64,000 nt of DNA, taken from IMG/VR virus record IMGVR_UViG_3300044625_001067, positions 97,473 through 161,472 of that record. One strand, written 5' to 3'. The translations under genes were made by a program, and so were the position numbers. The notes beneath the pieces are model-generated. The model searched no databases and was not told the origin of the DNA. It saw nothing but the letters and a program-made list of their open reading frames with translations. Of this stretch, positions 7,248 to 15,604 are shown in pieces; positions within the stretch are counted from its first letter, which is position 1, and each line of letters opens with the position of its first letter. Origin of the DNA: a virus.

Positions 7248-7454
7248 CTAATAAACTTCTATGCTTAGCCCACTCGTTTCAGGGGTGGGTGTTGACCAGG
7301 AGCCTATCCCTATGCAAGCTCCGGACGGTAAAATGAGTTGCAGGTATTCTCCGCCATGTGAACCCTGGCAGCCTTTAACCTCCGAGTAAGAGTAGCTCAG
7401 AATGTCTCTATTTTCTACCAACTTTTCAAGGTCCCCTTCAATCATGAGCGGCAA
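7248..7454 (-). CDS. Hypothetical protein (68 aa)
   Basis: Reads MPLMIEGDLEKLVENRD.. to ..STPTPETSGLSIEVY. It overlaps the end of the upstream gene by 17 nt, typical of coupled phage genes. Not recognised; beta-rich C-terminal half. Confidence 0.6.
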   Translation of the reverse strand: MPLMIEGDLEKLVENRDILSYSYSEVKGCQGSHGGEYLQLILPSGACIGIGSWSTPTPETSGLSIEVY

Positions 7455-7695
7455 GCCCCGTAAGTATCGGTTTCACGTCGTATTTTCGTACTAAAAGCGC
7501 CAAAAGCTCTTTCTTCAGCCCCTCAAACCCACCTACAATTTGGTCCTGGGGAACAGCGTAGCAGGGTCCAACCTTCGTACCCGCCCAAGGGATAACCTGC
7601 TTCGTTTCGAGTATCTCTTTTCGGTACTTCATAAGCAGGTCATCAACTTCGATCATCAGAGTGAGCTGGGGGTCGGGTTGGCTGGATTGCCTCAT
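7438..7695 (-). CDS. Hypothetical protein (85 aa)
   Basis: Start chosen at MRQSSQPDPQ (7695); the frame is open to 7809 without sense. Contains MIEVDDLLMKYRKEILETKQVIPWAG and a helical FEGLKKELLALLVRKYDV end. No known domain. Confidence 0.6.
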   Translation of the reverse strand: MRQSSQPDPQLTLMIEVDDLLMKYRKEILETKQVIPWAGTKVGPCYAVPQDQIVGGFEGLKKELLALLVRKYDVKPILTGLAAHD

Positions 7696-7742
7696 TTTAA
7701 CAGTGTAGTTAGTGCTAAGTGAAAGTAAACCGGAGCATGCCG

Positions 7743-7928
7743 TCAAAACTCCTTCAGTAGAGCCGATGTGGAGAAATCTTGGCCAGCTTGAGAGTTTATC
7801 AGCACACACTCTGCTTGCACAGAAGGGTGCCAGAATCCTTTTATCTCAGAAAACGGGACGTAGTTTTCCCTGGCCCAGCTACGAAAAGAGTCCTCTTCTT
7901 CAGCTGTGAGACTACGATAGAGTTCCAT
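7743..7928 (-). CDS. Hypothetical protein (61 aa)
   Basis: MELYRSLTAEEEDSFRSWARENY.. acidic helical start; ends ..DFSTSALLKEF. Not recognised; lies in the small-gene operon 7.2-8.9 kb. Confidence 0.6.
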   Translation of the reverse strand: MELYRSLTAEEEDSFRSWARENYVPFSEIKGFWHPSVQAECVLINSQAGQDFSTSALLKEF

Positions 7929-7967
7929 GGACTTTGAGGGAGTTACCGGAGAGTGTTTTTAGTGTAG

Positions 7968-8144
7968 TCAAAACCGGGACTTCTGGCGAAAGACCCTGCT
8001 TCGGGAGACCCTGAATAGAGCAGAGAGGGATAGTGCCAAAATTATCAGGATCCAGAGGCCATCCACAACTGTGCTACTCAGGGCTATGGGGTCTCCCAAG
8101 GTCTGCGAGGGGACTTCAGTCTGAGTCTGGTGACGCTTTTCCAT
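7968..8144 (-). CDS. Small single-span membrane protein
   Basis: 58 aa from MEKRHQTQTEVPS (8144). One membrane segment (VDGLWILIILALSLSALF) followed by a basic tail (RVSRSRVFRQKSRF), predicting N-out/C-in. It overlaps the secreted-protein gene upstream by 29 nt. A lysis accessory (holin/spanin-like) is possible from the pairing but not shown. Confidence 0.55.
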   Translation of the reverse strand: MEKRHQTQTEVPSQTLGDPIALSSTVVDGLWILIILALSLSALFRVSRSRVFRQKSRF

Positions 8145-8415
8145 TTGATGAGAAGGGCGGAGTAAGCAGTGTGGGGTTGAATGGAATGAGAACCTCGGAC
8201 CAGAAGGAGTCACCGTTGGGGCACTTGTAGAGAAACTCCCAAGTTTGTGTCCCAACACTTTGTGCTCCAGCGATTAACTTGCAGCTTTCCTCTGTGACTT
8301 TCTGAGCGTCCTTTGACCAGAAAGGTCTCCACCCCTCCGGGTGGTATGCGAAAGCAGGTTGTGCCGAAGAAAACGAGCATAGGGCGCAGAGGGTTAAACT
8401 CAGTATAAACTTCAT
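8116..8415 (-). CDS. Small secreted protein
   Basis: 99 aa with a clean signal peptide (MKFILSLTLCALCSFSSAQPAFA). The mature part has two Cys (SCKLIAG, YKCPNGDSFW), which could form a disulfide in the periplasm. No family recognised. Confidence 0.65.
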   Translation of the reverse strand: MKFILSLTLCALCSFSSAQPAFAYHPEGWRPFWSKDAQKVTEESCKLIAGAQSVGTQTWEFLYKCPNGDSFWSEVLIPFNPTLLTPPFSSNGKASPDSD

Positions 8416-8424
8416 GGGGCAGGA

Positions 8425-8601
8425 TTAAAGGACAAGATCCCAGTTCGGGTCTCCCGAAAGGTCGACCCACACGCAGTACCCACTCTTGGAAGAGACAAGT
8501 ACTTTGTTGCCAGTGCGTTTTTCCAGCCGAACGGCGCTGTCACCGCCCATAGACTTTTCCAGGGCTGCCCTGGCTTTGTTTGACCGGGGGACTAAGCGCA
8601 T
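8425..8601 (-). CDS. Small hypothetical protein (58 aa)
   Basis: ATG at 8601, TAA at 8425; basic (MRLVPRSNKARAALEKSMGG), then VLVSSKSGYCVWVDLSGDPNWDLVL. Its start overlaps the end of the upstream gene by 10 nt. Unknown function. Confidence 0.65.
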   Translation of the reverse strand: MRLVPRSNKARAALEKSMGGDSAVRLEKRTGNKVLVSSKSGYCVWVDLSGDPNWDLVL

Positions 8602-8834
8602 TCCTCCATCTCAGGGTGGTACAGCGGAGTGGTAAGACTCCCCCAGTTATCGCCCAGGAAGGCCAGGAACCCTGGGACAAGAGTGTCGTTGTAGAAGGGG
8701 TCTAGGTCCTCTGGGACTCGGCTATAAGCCGTGGGGCTCAGCTTCATGAGCTGGTTAACAAGGTGCTGACCCCACCGAATACCCTGGGTCTGAGGCTGGT
8801 TAGAAGCCCATTCGACAAATTCCTGAAAGTCCAT
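8592..8834 (-). CDS. Hypothetical protein (80 aa)
   Basis: Start at MDFQEFVEWASNQPQ; continues IRWGQHLVNQLMKLSPTAY.. ending in PEMEECA. First gene after the promoter element at 8887-8951. Some residues resemble small cyanophage proteins of unknown role. Confidence 0.65.
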   Translation of the reverse strand: MDFQEFVEWASNQPQTQGIRWGQHLVNQLMKLSPTAYSRVPEDLDPFYNDTLVPGFLAFLGDNWGSLTTPLYHPEMEECA

Positions 8835-8886
8835 TGGATCTCCTGAGTTGAGGGCTAAGTGTCTGAGCACCGCTGCTCATGTAAAT

Positions 8887-8951
8887 ACTATACCGTTTCT
8901 GCCGAGCAGAAGCAAGCCGGGAAACCGCCCCGGAGCAAGCGGTTAACCGCC
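8887..8951 (-). promoter_or_regulatory. Promoter/dyad element
   Basis: Minus strand: TTGCTT, 17-nt spacer, TATAGT (8892-8887); the spacer holds the CTTCTGC-TCG-GCAGAAA dyad. GGCGGTTAACCGC and GGGGCGGTTTCCCG blocks precede it. It drives the 8834 gene leftward. Confidence 0.8.
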
Positions 8952-8978
8952 TCTGGTTTAGCCAAGAAATTGCAGGAG

Positions 8979-9446
8979 TCAGGCGAAGGAAGGCTCAAGG
9001 AGTAACGATAGCATTTCCTGTATGGTCGCGTAGATGGGATCTTCAACTGTAAAGGCGAACTTTTCGGTTGCCTTGTCGTCAATCCACTCTCTCACTCCTG
9101 TTCCGAACTCGGTGGACCTTGCGTACCAATCGCAAACCATCTCCGCGACGTAAACTTTGGGCATGTCGTGAATGCTCCCCCAGTATTCAGGGTGGTGCGG
9201 GTTCACTGACTGATGGTGTTTTACGACTTCGGACAGCAAGGGGTCTGAATGAAAAAGGTGTGCAAACTCAATTCCCTTAAACTTTGAATTGTCATGGATC
9301 TGCCCGTTTGCGATTAAGTTGCGCCCCAGCTCAATGTCGCCGCGTTTCATTAGCTTCAGGCCAAGCTTGTAACAGCTCCTTTGCACGTTTTTTATGTGCG
9401 AGAAAACCAACTCAATTTTTTCGACGGCTTCGGTCTCAATTGTCAT
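8979..9446 (-). CDS. DUF5662-like phage protein
   Basis: 155 aa from MTIETEAVEKIE. Motif set IHDNSKF, EFAHLFHSD, HHQSVNPHHPEYWGSIHDM and EMVCDWYARS, typical of a widespread phage family (DUF5662) rich in His/Asp, likely a metal-binding helical fold. Function unknown. Adjacent to the nucleotidyltransferase gene. Confidence 0.75.
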   Translation of the reverse strand: MTIETEAVEKIELVFSHIKNVQRSCYKLGLKLMKRGDIELGRNLIANGQIHDNSKFKGIEFAHLFHSDPLLSEVVKHHQSVNPHHPEYWGSIHDMPKVYVAEMVCDWYARSTEFGTGVREWIDDKATEKFAFTVEDPIYATIQEMLSLLLEPSFA

Positions 9447-9487
9447 GGGAGTAGTATGCATTCGCACAGAAAATGTTACCCTTGCGC

Positions 9488-10630
9488 TCACCGGTTCTCA
9501 ATACAACCGAGACTTTGAAATTTTTCCACAGTCTCAGCACAGAGAGTGTTGATGAGTTGGTCATCTACCGTGTTCGGCAAGACGCACTCGTTCTTCCCCA
9601 CGTGCTCAGCCTCCTTAAAGAGCTGAGTTACAATTGTGCTTAGTTCGTCATACGTAATCCTGCCGTACTTAATGTCCAGAAGAAAATCTGCGTCCCCAAC
9701 CAACTTTCTATTCACAAGAAGCTCTCCGGTTCGCATTCCCTCAATGGCCATTTTCATAAGTCGAACACAGTGGCTGGCGTTCTTCCCGTCGTACCCACAG
9801 GCCCGCTCAATTTCGGATCGCTTCACATTCCGATTAGTCAACCAATCTTGGTAATTACTCCACCGTTTTAAATCTGACCGGTACTGTTGGCTTGAGTGGA
9901 GAAGGGCCATGTACTCATCGCTTGCTCTCGTGATTTTCTGTGTTTCATTGAAGCACTCCTCCGGTAAGACACTCTGCTTCAAAATTCCTTTCCAATCAAC
10001 ACGGTCGTTGAGAAGCTCGTACAGCTCGACTGAAGGTTGGTAGTACTCGATTCTGTCTTTAATCAGCAAGTACAAGTACTCGATGAAAGACTCGATTTGA
10101 GACGGGGTTAAGCTCGGGGAAGAGACACCGTAGTCCTCCCACTCCGGTCGCCGTGTTGGAGGGTTTAAGAGCCATTTGCGGTGAGTCTCCATTTTCTTGA
10201 TCTGGGACCTTGCGTACTGAACGAATGTGCCAGAGATTCTCCTGGAAATTAGCTTCCTCCGGTTGTCAATTAGCGACTGCCCCAGAAAGTCAAGGTACAG
10301 GTAGCTGTCGGGAGTCTGCCAGAGCATCTCCAAAATGTTGGGGTTTTGCGACCGCAACAAGCTCAGGTACCTGCGAATGCCGTACACCACTGAATCCGAG
10401 TTATCTAACTCAGGGAATCTAGAGTTGAACTCACCCTCGTCTTGTTGCTCCCCTACCCACCCCTTATCCTTTTGCTCAAATGTTTCGAGAGTGGTGTAAA
10501 ACCGCTGTGGCGCCACACAGATTCCCTTAAAGTCCAAGTCGGACATCTCGGTGTTGAGGCCATAGGCGTGGCTGCCTGACTTGCAAAACAGGATCATCCC
10601 GTCTTCAATTTCTTTTCGTGTAATTGTCAT
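9488..10630 (-). CDS. Predicted nucleotidyltransferase (RNA-repair-associated type)
   Basis: 380 aa. The N-terminal pol-beta-type NTase site LFCKSGSHAYGLNTEMSDLDFKGI (GSHAYG then SDLD) is followed by VYGIRRYLSLLRSQNPNILEMLW and a helical C-terminal region ending with LLVNRKLVGDADFLLDIKYG. This matches the COG3541/YcgL-like family, often found with phage and bacterial RNA-repair genes. It would transfer a nucleotide to RNA or protein. In a genome with more than 40 tRNA-like genes, tRNA end repair is an attractive but unproven role. Confidence 0.8.
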   Translation of the reverse strand: MTITRKEIEDGMILFCKSGSHAYGLNTEMSDLDFKGICVAPQRFYTTLETFEQKDKGWVGEQQDEGEFNSRFPELDNSDSVVYGIRRYLSLLRSQNPNILEMLWQTPDSYLYLDFLGQSLIDNRRKLISRRISGTFVQYARSQIKKMETHRKWLLNPPTRRPEWEDYGVSSPSLTPSQIESFIEYLYLLIKDRIEYYQPSVELYELLNDRVDWKGILKQSVLPEECFNETQKITRASDEYMALLHSSQQYRSDLKRWSNYQDWLTNRNVKRSEIERACGYDGKNASHCVRLMKMAIEGMRTGELLVNRKLVGDADFLLDIKYGRITYDELSTIVTQLFKEAEHVGKNECVLPNTVDDQLINTLCAETVEKFQSLGCIENR

Positions 10631-10672
10631 TTTTCCAGTTACTGGTTTGTCTACGTGTGTTACTAGCGGTTT

Positions 10673-10930
10673 TCAATCCCAGTCCCTTACGTCAACAATC
10701 TCGTACCAGTCGTACTCCCGGTCTGGGTCTTTGCTGCACTTAATTCGGTAGGTTATGTTGTTGCTTTTTAGTTGGCCTTTCATGGGGCCAGACTTGAAGA
10801 ATCGTGGACAATCAACGTACTCGATTTGCTCTCTAGCCTCGCTCACAGTTTCAAAACGAGCTATCCAATCTTCTGACCCTTGTGAAGGGTAGTAATGATC
10901 GCCGGCAATCAAGAGGAAAGGCTTGTCCAT
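10673..10930 (-). CDS. Conserved phage hypothetical (85 aa)
   Basis: LLIAGDHYYPSQGSEDWIARFETVSEAREQ.. with C-terminal YDWYEIVDVRDW, the pattern of a small protein common in large phages. Function unknown. Confidence 0.7.
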   Translation of the reverse strand: MDKPFLLIAGDHYYPSQGSEDWIARFETVSEAREQIEYVDCPRFFKSGPMKGQLKSNNITYRIKCSKDPDREYDWYEIVDVRDWD

Positions 10931-11024
10931 GCTTAAGCTCAGGTTGTTTTCGGAGTATGATAACTAAGTGTAGCGGGTGTTTGTAACGTGAACAAGACAG
11001 GGAACCCCGCTAAGGGTTAATCGG

Positions 11025-11237
11025 TCAAACCTTTACTAAATCGGCAGGGTCACAAGCCCGAGACGTGGCCCCGTCCCATCCGAATCGAGACACTGCCTCG
11101 TTGAACTTTACGAAAACATTCTTGCCATTGTGAGAGGACACCGTGCCGTGCTCAACGTCAAAGTGGTCTAGGCATCCTGAGGCATGAAGTGGGACGTAGG
11201 CTACTCGTGTTCCAGGTGTTGCAAGTTCGATGTTCAT
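11025..11237 (-). CDS. Conserved phage hypothetical (70 aa)
   Basis: G.RVAYVPLHASGCLDHFDVEHGTVSSHNGKNVFVKF: a small beta-barrel (SH3-like) pattern seen in many phages. Overlaps the next upstream gene by 4 nt. Confidence 0.7.
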   Translation of the reverse strand: MNIELATPGTRVAYVPLHASGCLDHFDVEHGTVSSHNGKNVFVKFNEAVSRFGWDGATSRACDPADLVKV

Positions 11238-11470
11238 TGTTTTCGGGGTTGTTTTAACTTGTTTAACTCGTTTAACTCAATTTTAAGCCCCAGCTCTTTA
11301 AGGGCCAGGGTCTGGGCTCTTAGCCTCAGCTCTTCGGCTCTTAGCCTCAGTGTGTCTTCTCGGCAGGAAAGTTCTTCCTCCTTCAGGGAAAGTTCTTCCT
11401 CCTTCAGGGCGAGGGTCTCAGCTCGAAGCTCTTCGAGTCTTTTGCCCCTTGGGGGCAGGGGCATTCGCAT
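11234..11470 (-). CDS. Coiled-coil protein with internal repeats
   Basis: 78 aa from MRMPLPPRGKR. Almost entirely Leu/Glu/Arg/Lys helix with short repeats (LKEEELS twice, LRAEEL/LRAQTL). The DNA has matching tandem repeats near 11331-11410. Likely a coiled-coil oligomer; function unknown. Repeat number may vary between relatives. Confidence 0.6.
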   Translation of the reverse strand: MRMPLPPRGKRLEELRAETLALKEEELSLKEEELSCREDTLRLRAEELRLRAQTLALKELGLKIELNELNKLKQPRKQ

Positions 11471-11514
11471 CCACAATGGTAAAAAGGCTGGGCACCACAT
11501 TTGTTTAAGGGGAC

Positions 11515-12123
11515 TCAGGAGCTGCCGAGGACAAAACGTACGAATCGCTTCACAACTATGTTTTCGCCAACTATTGCAGCGAAGTTCTTCACGTATGTTT
11601 CGATACTCATTGAGTTGTCTTTGATGTAGGGCTGGTCCATGAGAGACAGCTCTCTGAATCGCTTTGCCACACGACCCTCAACGATCTTGTTTTGAATTGC
11701 CTCGGGCTTCTTCACAAGGTCTGCCTTTCCGGACTCAATCCGAGTCTCCTCAAGGAGAGTCTCCTCAGGGATATCAAAGATTGAAACGTGGCACACAGAG
11801 GGGCACGCTGCAATTTGCATCGAAAGATTTCGAACAAGTTCCTGAAAGGGTTCGGACTTGGCCACAAAGTCCGTTTCGCAGTTGACCTCGATAAGGACTC
11901 CAACCTTACCGCCAGTGTGAATGTAGCTACCCACAGTACCTTCTCGTGCGCTCCGACCGATCTTTCCGTCAGCCAGGGCGACTCCTTTCTGCCGCAGCCA
12001 CGTGATCGCACCGGCCTCATCACTGTCAGACAAAATAAGTGCTTCTTTGCAGAGAATCAGGCCCGCACCGGTCTTCTCTCGCAGGGACTTAACTTGTAGG
12101 ATTGTTGGAGGGGTGGAAGCCAT
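11515..12123 (-). CDS. tsf: Translation elongation factor Ts homologue
   Basis: 202 aa. N-terminal UBA-like helix VKSLREKTGAGLILCKEAL is followed by WLRQKGVALADGK, then the EF-Tu-contact motif NCETDFVAKSEPFQELV. The C-terminal half carries KKPEAIQNKIVEGRVAKRFRELSLMDQPYIKD, as in bacterial/cyanobacterial EF-Ts (about 220 aa). EF-Ts recycles EF-Tu by GDP release. Some huge phages encode translation factors. With the tRNA array, tmRNA and PTH2-like protein it fits takeover or support of host translation. It follows the promoter element at 12165-12230. Confidence 0.92.
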   Translation of the reverse strand: MASTPPTILQVKSLREKTGAGLILCKEALILSDSDEAGAITWLRQKGVALADGKIGRSAREGTVGSYIHTGGKVGVLIEVNCETDFVAKSEPFQELVRNLSMQIAACPSVCHVSIFDIPEETLLEETRIESGKADLVKKPEAIQNKIVEGRVAKRFRELSLMDQPYIKDNSMSIETYVKNFAAIVGENIVVKRFVRFVLGSS

Positions 12124-12164
12124 GTTACTTAGGTGTGGTAGAGGGGGTTATTCAGGCTGTAAAT

Positions 12165-12230
12165 ACTATAACGCTTTCTCTTCGAGAAACCAAGCCGGGA
12201 AACCGTCCCCGAGCAAACGGTTAACCGCCT
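12165..12230 (-). promoter_or_regulatory. Promoter/dyad element (EF-Ts gene)
   Basis: TATAGT (12170-12165) with dyad TTTCTC-GAA-GAGAAAG in the spacer and GGCGGTTAACCG plus GGGGACGGTTTCCCGG upstream. The dyad arms differ from the common CTGC/GCAG but pairing is kept. It overlaps the end of the 12221 gene. Confidence 0.8.
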
Positions 12231-12565
12231 AGAAGCGCAGGAATGTGGAGAGAGAAAGGTAATCCCTTTAGCTGTGCGAAAGAGATCTCGGACTGAACTC
12301 CAGTGGACTCACACCAACCAGGTAAGGTTAAGACGTAGAGCTCGTCGGACTTACTCAGCAGCGTTAGGCACTGGTTTTCCCAGAATTTGTAGTCGGTAGG
12401 CAAGTCGATACCTGAACTCAGGGCAAAGTGCATAAGCAACGGCGAGAATGCCACTAACCCTTTCGATGCAAGGTGTGCGAGTTCGTAAGTCACCGCGTTC
12501 ATACGAAACTTTACAACAGTAGGGTCGCGGTCGTTGTAAGGTGCCGCGACGTAAATTAAGGGCAT
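12221..12565 (-). CDS. Nucleoside 2-deoxyribosyltransferase-like (DUF1937-type)
   Basis: 114 aa: IYVAAPYNDRDP at the start, FSPLLMHFALSS.IDLPTDYKFWENQCLTLLSKSDELYVLTLPGWCESTGVQSEIS: the fold order of small NDT-like phage proteins (YVAAPY; W...C..ll..sD; S.GV..EI). May act on nucleosides or deoxynucleotides. Confidence 0.7.
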   Translation of the reverse strand: MPLIYVAAPYNDRDPTVVKFRMNAVTYELAHLASKGLVAFSPLLMHFALSSGIDLPTDYKFWENQCLTLLSKSDELYVLTLPGWCESTGVQSEISFAQLKGLPFSLHIPALLGG

Positions 12566-12906
12566 TTGCCTGGCACCTTTTCATAGGAAGTCACTGTTTT
12601 CTCCTGCATTTCAAAGAATTGATACACGAAGCTAGCGTCTTCGACACTGTCGTTTTCGTTCTTCATATGGGTAACTTGGCGTATTCCAAGGAAAGACCCG
12701 TGAATCTTGATCACTTCTGTGGAAATTTCGTACCACCTGTGCCTATCAAGGTCTAAGTCCCTAGCCACAACTTCGTAGTTGGTGTCGTAGAAGAAGTTTT
12801 CGTAGATGTCTTCCGGAAGGTCGTCAACCCAGTAACCAGTTTGCTTGAGGCTAAGCCCTTGAAGTTTGCTTAAGAGATTGCTGAAGGTTGTTTGGGGTTT
12901 GCTCAT
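12556..12906 (-). CDS. Conserved phage hypothetical (116 aa)
   Basis: Start MSKPQTTFSNLL (12906). Core: FYDTNYEVVARDLDLDRHRWYEISTEVIKIHGSFLGIRQVT, a pattern repeated in jumbo-phage proteins of unknown function. Overlaps the next gene by 10 nt. Confidence 0.7.
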   Translation of the reverse strand: MSKPQTTFSNLLSKLQGLSLKQTGYWVDDLPEDIYENFFYDTNYEVVARDLDLDRHRWYEISTEVIKIHGSFLGIRQVTHMKNENDSVEDASFVYQFFEMQEKTVTSYEKVPGKCP

Positions 12907-12919
12907 TGGAGTCAGTAGG

Positions 12920-13138
12920 TCAGTCGTCGGGCTCAATTGTGTACTCGATGCGTAGCAGTGAGCAAAGTTCTCGTGCAAAATAAATCTCTCCGACTCTGCA
13001 TCCACTGTCAAAGGCGTCGTCCACCCTGTCTATGTCGCTAAAGTCGTACTCTTCTTGTCCGGGTGATCTATCAAAAACGGTACGCTTTGAAGCTACGAAC
13101 CTTAGCTTGTCAATCAGTTTGGTGTTGATTAGTTCCAC
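12920..13138 (-). CDS. Hypothetical protein (72 aa)
   Basis: MELINTKLIDKLRFVASKR.. acidic middle (EEYDFSDIDRVDDAFD), ends YTIEPDD. Not recognised; coupled small-gene operon. Confidence 0.6.
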   Translation of the reverse strand: MELINTKLIDKLRFVASKRTVFDRSPGQEEYDFSDIDRVDDAFDSGCRVGEIYFARELCSLLRIEYTIEPDD

Positions 13139-13147
13139 GGGAGTCCC

Positions 13148-13549
13148 TCAGCGGCGATCAAGAGCCTGTAAAGAAGCCTCAATTTCTTGCCTCTTTTCCT
13201 CGGATACTCCAACGGTGTAGTCCTCGGCACCCTCTTCTTCGAAGTAACTAAGCGGGTTAATGCCCGTTGCCATCTCGTGAATCTCGAAGAAGTTTACAAT
13301 TTCTTCCTCATCTGTTACGAAGATGAAATTTTCCACGGAGACAACTCCGGAAATTTCGCTGTGCTTTCCGAGAACTTCACCGAAGTAAAGTTCTTTCCCG
13401 CTATCGATCAACCTTTTGACTTCTTGAGGTTCGGCAACGAAAATTCCCTCAAGCTCGCCCATTCGTCCGCAATCGAAGAAGAACTTGTAAATAGCTTTTT
13501 TCATCTGTTTTGTGTCGGTTGGAGTTGGTTGTGTGTTTTGCTGCTTCAT
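13148..13549 (-). CDS. Hypothetical protein (133 aa)
   Basis: MKKAIYKFFFDCGRMGELEGIFVAEPQEVKRLIDSGKELYFGEVLGKHSEI. Real start may be MKQQ (13549) or MKKA (13504). The FFDCGRMGELEGIFVA/ FGEVLGKHSEI pattern occurs in phage proteins of unknown function. Confidence 0.65.
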   Translation of the reverse strand: MKQQNTQPTPTDTKQMKKAIYKFFFDCGRMGELEGIFVAEPQEVKRLIDSGKELYFGEVLGKHSEISGVVSVENFIFVTDEEEIVNFFEIHEMATGINPLSYFEEEGAEDYTVGVSEEKRQEIEASLQALDRR

Positions 13550-13555
13550 TCAGGA

Positions 13556-13604
13556 TAACTTTAGCGTATCCGCAGCGCAGAAACAAGGGCGGAAAACCGT
13601 CCCT
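13556..13604 (-). promoter_or_regulatory. Degenerate promoter/dyad element
   Basis: GGGACGGTTTTCCGCC and TTTCTGC-GCT-GCGGA remain, but the -10 position reads GCTAAA. It is probably a weakened copy. Confidence 0.5.
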
Positions 13605-14501
13605 TCACTTGGACAAACTTTGGAAGTAAGTGAGTAGGTCCGTGCTATCGAACGGAGTGCGTTCGCTGCTCCTGCTTGTTTTTGCGTACGTGCCTTCGAC
13701 AGCGTCGATGTACATTGTGAAGCTACCGTCGTCTCCCATGTAAAACTTTGACCAACCCTCGTTCGTGAGCAATCTTCTGATGTTTAGTTGTTCCACAGCA
13801 AGGTTGTCGAACGATAAGTGAATCTTTCCAAGGAAAGTTGGGATGGCCCGGTACCATTCGGAAAGAAGCTTCTTGGTCTTGTTACCGTAGAACTGGATAC
13901 CACGGCCAAAGGTTTTGTACCCAAGCACAAGAGTTTTGCTGTTCGGGAGGGTGCTTAGGTCTGATAGAACTCTGGGCGAGTGCACACCAGCAATCACATG
14001 AAACACGGTGTGCGGGTTGTTTTTCAGGAATTGTCTTACCAGGGGCAGGTTTGCACCGGTCACAGAAACTCCGACCCCTTTTACCAAGTCCTTCCTTCTC
14101 AGATACCCTAAAAGAAACTGGTAAGGTTCCAGGTGCCGTTCATTCACAGTCAAATTGGCTACCAAACCCTTATTGCGAACTTCTCGAAGGAAGGGGATAA
14201 GGTCAGGGTGGGATAGCGGGTTCCCGCCCCCAATCGCCAGCTCTACGCCCGGTGGTAAAGGCTCCAAAACTGTAAGTAAGCGGTTCAGATCCCCGTGCTT
14301 TCCTTCGAGAGTGGAGTTTTCGTGGCAGTAAGGGCACGCAAGGTCGCAAAAATTTGTAACCTTGATGTCAATGCTTTCCGGGTGTTCTGCCCAAGGGTGG
14401 TCTGCGTCCAGAGTCTCTCGAGTCTTGGTGCCGCCAGACCACAAAGTAACGTTGCAGTTACCGTTTTTGTACGCGTGAAGGACTGTCTCAGTAGTTGTCA
14501 T
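13605..14501 (-). CDS. Radical SAM protein
   Basis: 298 aa from MTTTETVL. The [4Fe-4S]/SAM motif CDLACPYCHE (CxxxCxxC) follows ESIDIKVTNF, with GGGNPLSHPDL (SAM-binding GGxP-like) further on. The size and single cluster motif suggest an activase or modifying enzyme of the 7-carboxy-7-deazaguanine-synthase/anaerobic-activase-like range; the substrate cannot be told. It overlaps the gene upstream by 14 nt. Confidence 0.8.
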   Translation of the reverse strand: MTTTETVLHAYKNGNCNVTLWSGGTKTRETLDADHPWAEHPESIDIKVTNFCDLACPYCHENSTLEGKHGDLNRLLTVLEPLPPGVELAIGGGNPLSHPDLIPFLREVRNKGLVANLTVNERHLEPYQFLLGYLRRKDLVKGVGVSVTGANLPLVRQFLKNNPHTVFHVIAGVHSPRVLSDLSTLPNSKTLVLGYKTFGRGIQFYGNKTKKLLSEWYRAIPTFLGKIHLSFDNLAVEQLNIRRLLTNEGWSKFYMGDDGSFTMYIDAVEGTYAKTSRSSERTPFDSTDLLTYFQSLSK

Positions 14502-14946
14502 TGTCGGTATGAAGGACACTGCGAGGGTTAAAGATAAACTGTCGCAAAAGTTCTGGGTCTTCGAACAAGTAGTCTAGCTGACCCCCTTCAACAGACTGGT
14601 GGTCGATGTACGATGTTTCCCGTGGGTGAGACCAGTCTGTAGATAAATCGTATACAACGTTTGAGCAACCCGTTTGCTGCTTGATCACTGTGTCAAGAAC
14701 TTCCTTGAACTCCGCACTCTTTTCCCCGGACCACTCGGAAACGTAAATGGCCGCGTAACTCGCCTTAGTGCCCGCATCGGAGTAGTCTTCCACTTCCCAG
14801 CCAAACTGGCCCCCATTGAGGACCACTTCCCCCTGTTCGTTCAAGGGCAAAGTATCAAGGAGATCTGTGGAACTTGAAGAGATACTGAGTGAGTGAGTGC
14901 TTGAACTGTTGGTTTCAAAAACTGCTTGTCTTGTTTGAATGGTCAT
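14488..14946 (-). CDS. Conserved phage protein (FETNSSSTHS family)
   Basis: 152 aa. N-terminal RQAVFETNSSSTHSLSIS and C-terminal DPELLRQFIFNPRSVLHTDNDN are the fixed ends of a family common in large phages. Function unknown. Confidence 0.75.
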   Translation of the reverse strand: MTIQTRQAVFETNSSSTHSLSISSSSTDLLDTLPLNEQGEVVLNGGQFGWEVEDYSDAGTKASYAAIYVSEWSGEKSAEFKEVLDTVIKQQTGCSNVVYDLSTDWSHPRETSYIDHQSVEGGQLDYLFEDPELLRQFIFNPRSVLHTDNDNY

Positions 14947-14949
14947 CGT

Positions 14950-15129
14950 TTGTGAGTGGGTCTGAGAGATTAAGTACTGAAAAATTTGTGTCGTAAGCTT
15001 GGGGGAAACGCTCGTGAAAAGAGGAGTGGGACGCTCAAGCCACCCACTTTTCTGAGAACTTTTAGAAAGTTCGCATACTTTTTAGGTGGAGTCGGTCTGC
15101 TTGCCGTCTGATTTGTGACCCGTGCCAGT
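14950..15129. other. Non-coding stretch
   Basis: About 180 nt with no ORF I trust and no promoter element; a GAACTTT..AAAGTTC-type hairpin lies near 15054-15075. Confidence 0.3.
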
Positions 15130-15552
15130 TTAGAGCTTGGGGCGAGCAGGTACCACAGGAAGTGCGTAGTAGGGCAACCAGTGGCTGCCGTCCCCAACCC
15201 TGGCAGAGTATTTCCAGCAACTACAGGAAAACACCGGGTGCGAACTTCCAGCTATGGCTTCATTACCCCACCAGCAGTACCCCTTCGAGTCACAATCTTC
15301 AGCTCCAGGTAACCTTTCGGTCTTAGGGACAGGGTTCAACGAGTTGTACGGAAGGAGGTCCAAGGGATTTCCGTCGTAGTCACCGGTGCTGGCGGCGGAC
15401 AAAGCGTCAAGTACCTCTACGCTCGCGTTGAGAACTCCGCAAACTTGGTAGATAGCTGCGCAGAGGTCGCGAAGTTTTCTAATTTCCCGCAAGGACTGAG
15501 ACGCTTGGTAACGCACCAACCGTTCGAACCCGATTTTCGTTAGATCTTGCAT
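15130..15552 (-). CDS. DUF551-like domain protein
   Basis: 140 aa from MQDLTKIGFERL. A helical N-terminal half; C-terminal ERLPGAEDCDSKGYCWWGN....WKY...GSHWLPYYALPVP is the LP...DCD..G.CW...HWLP.LP pattern shared with the proteins at 63482 and 63693. Probably a small DUF551-type module; function unknown. Confidence 0.7.
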   Translation of the reverse strand: MQDLTKIGFERLVRYQASQSLREIRKLRDLCAAIYQVCGVLNASVEVLDALSAASTGDYDGNPLDLLPYNSLNPVPKTERLPGAEDCDSKGYCWWGNEAIAGSSHPVFSCSCWKYSARVGDGSHWLPYYALPVVPARPKL

Positions 15553-15604
15553 GGAAGGGTGTTCAGGTGAATTTATGGGACCCATTGTGTGTCGTACGGG
15601 GAAC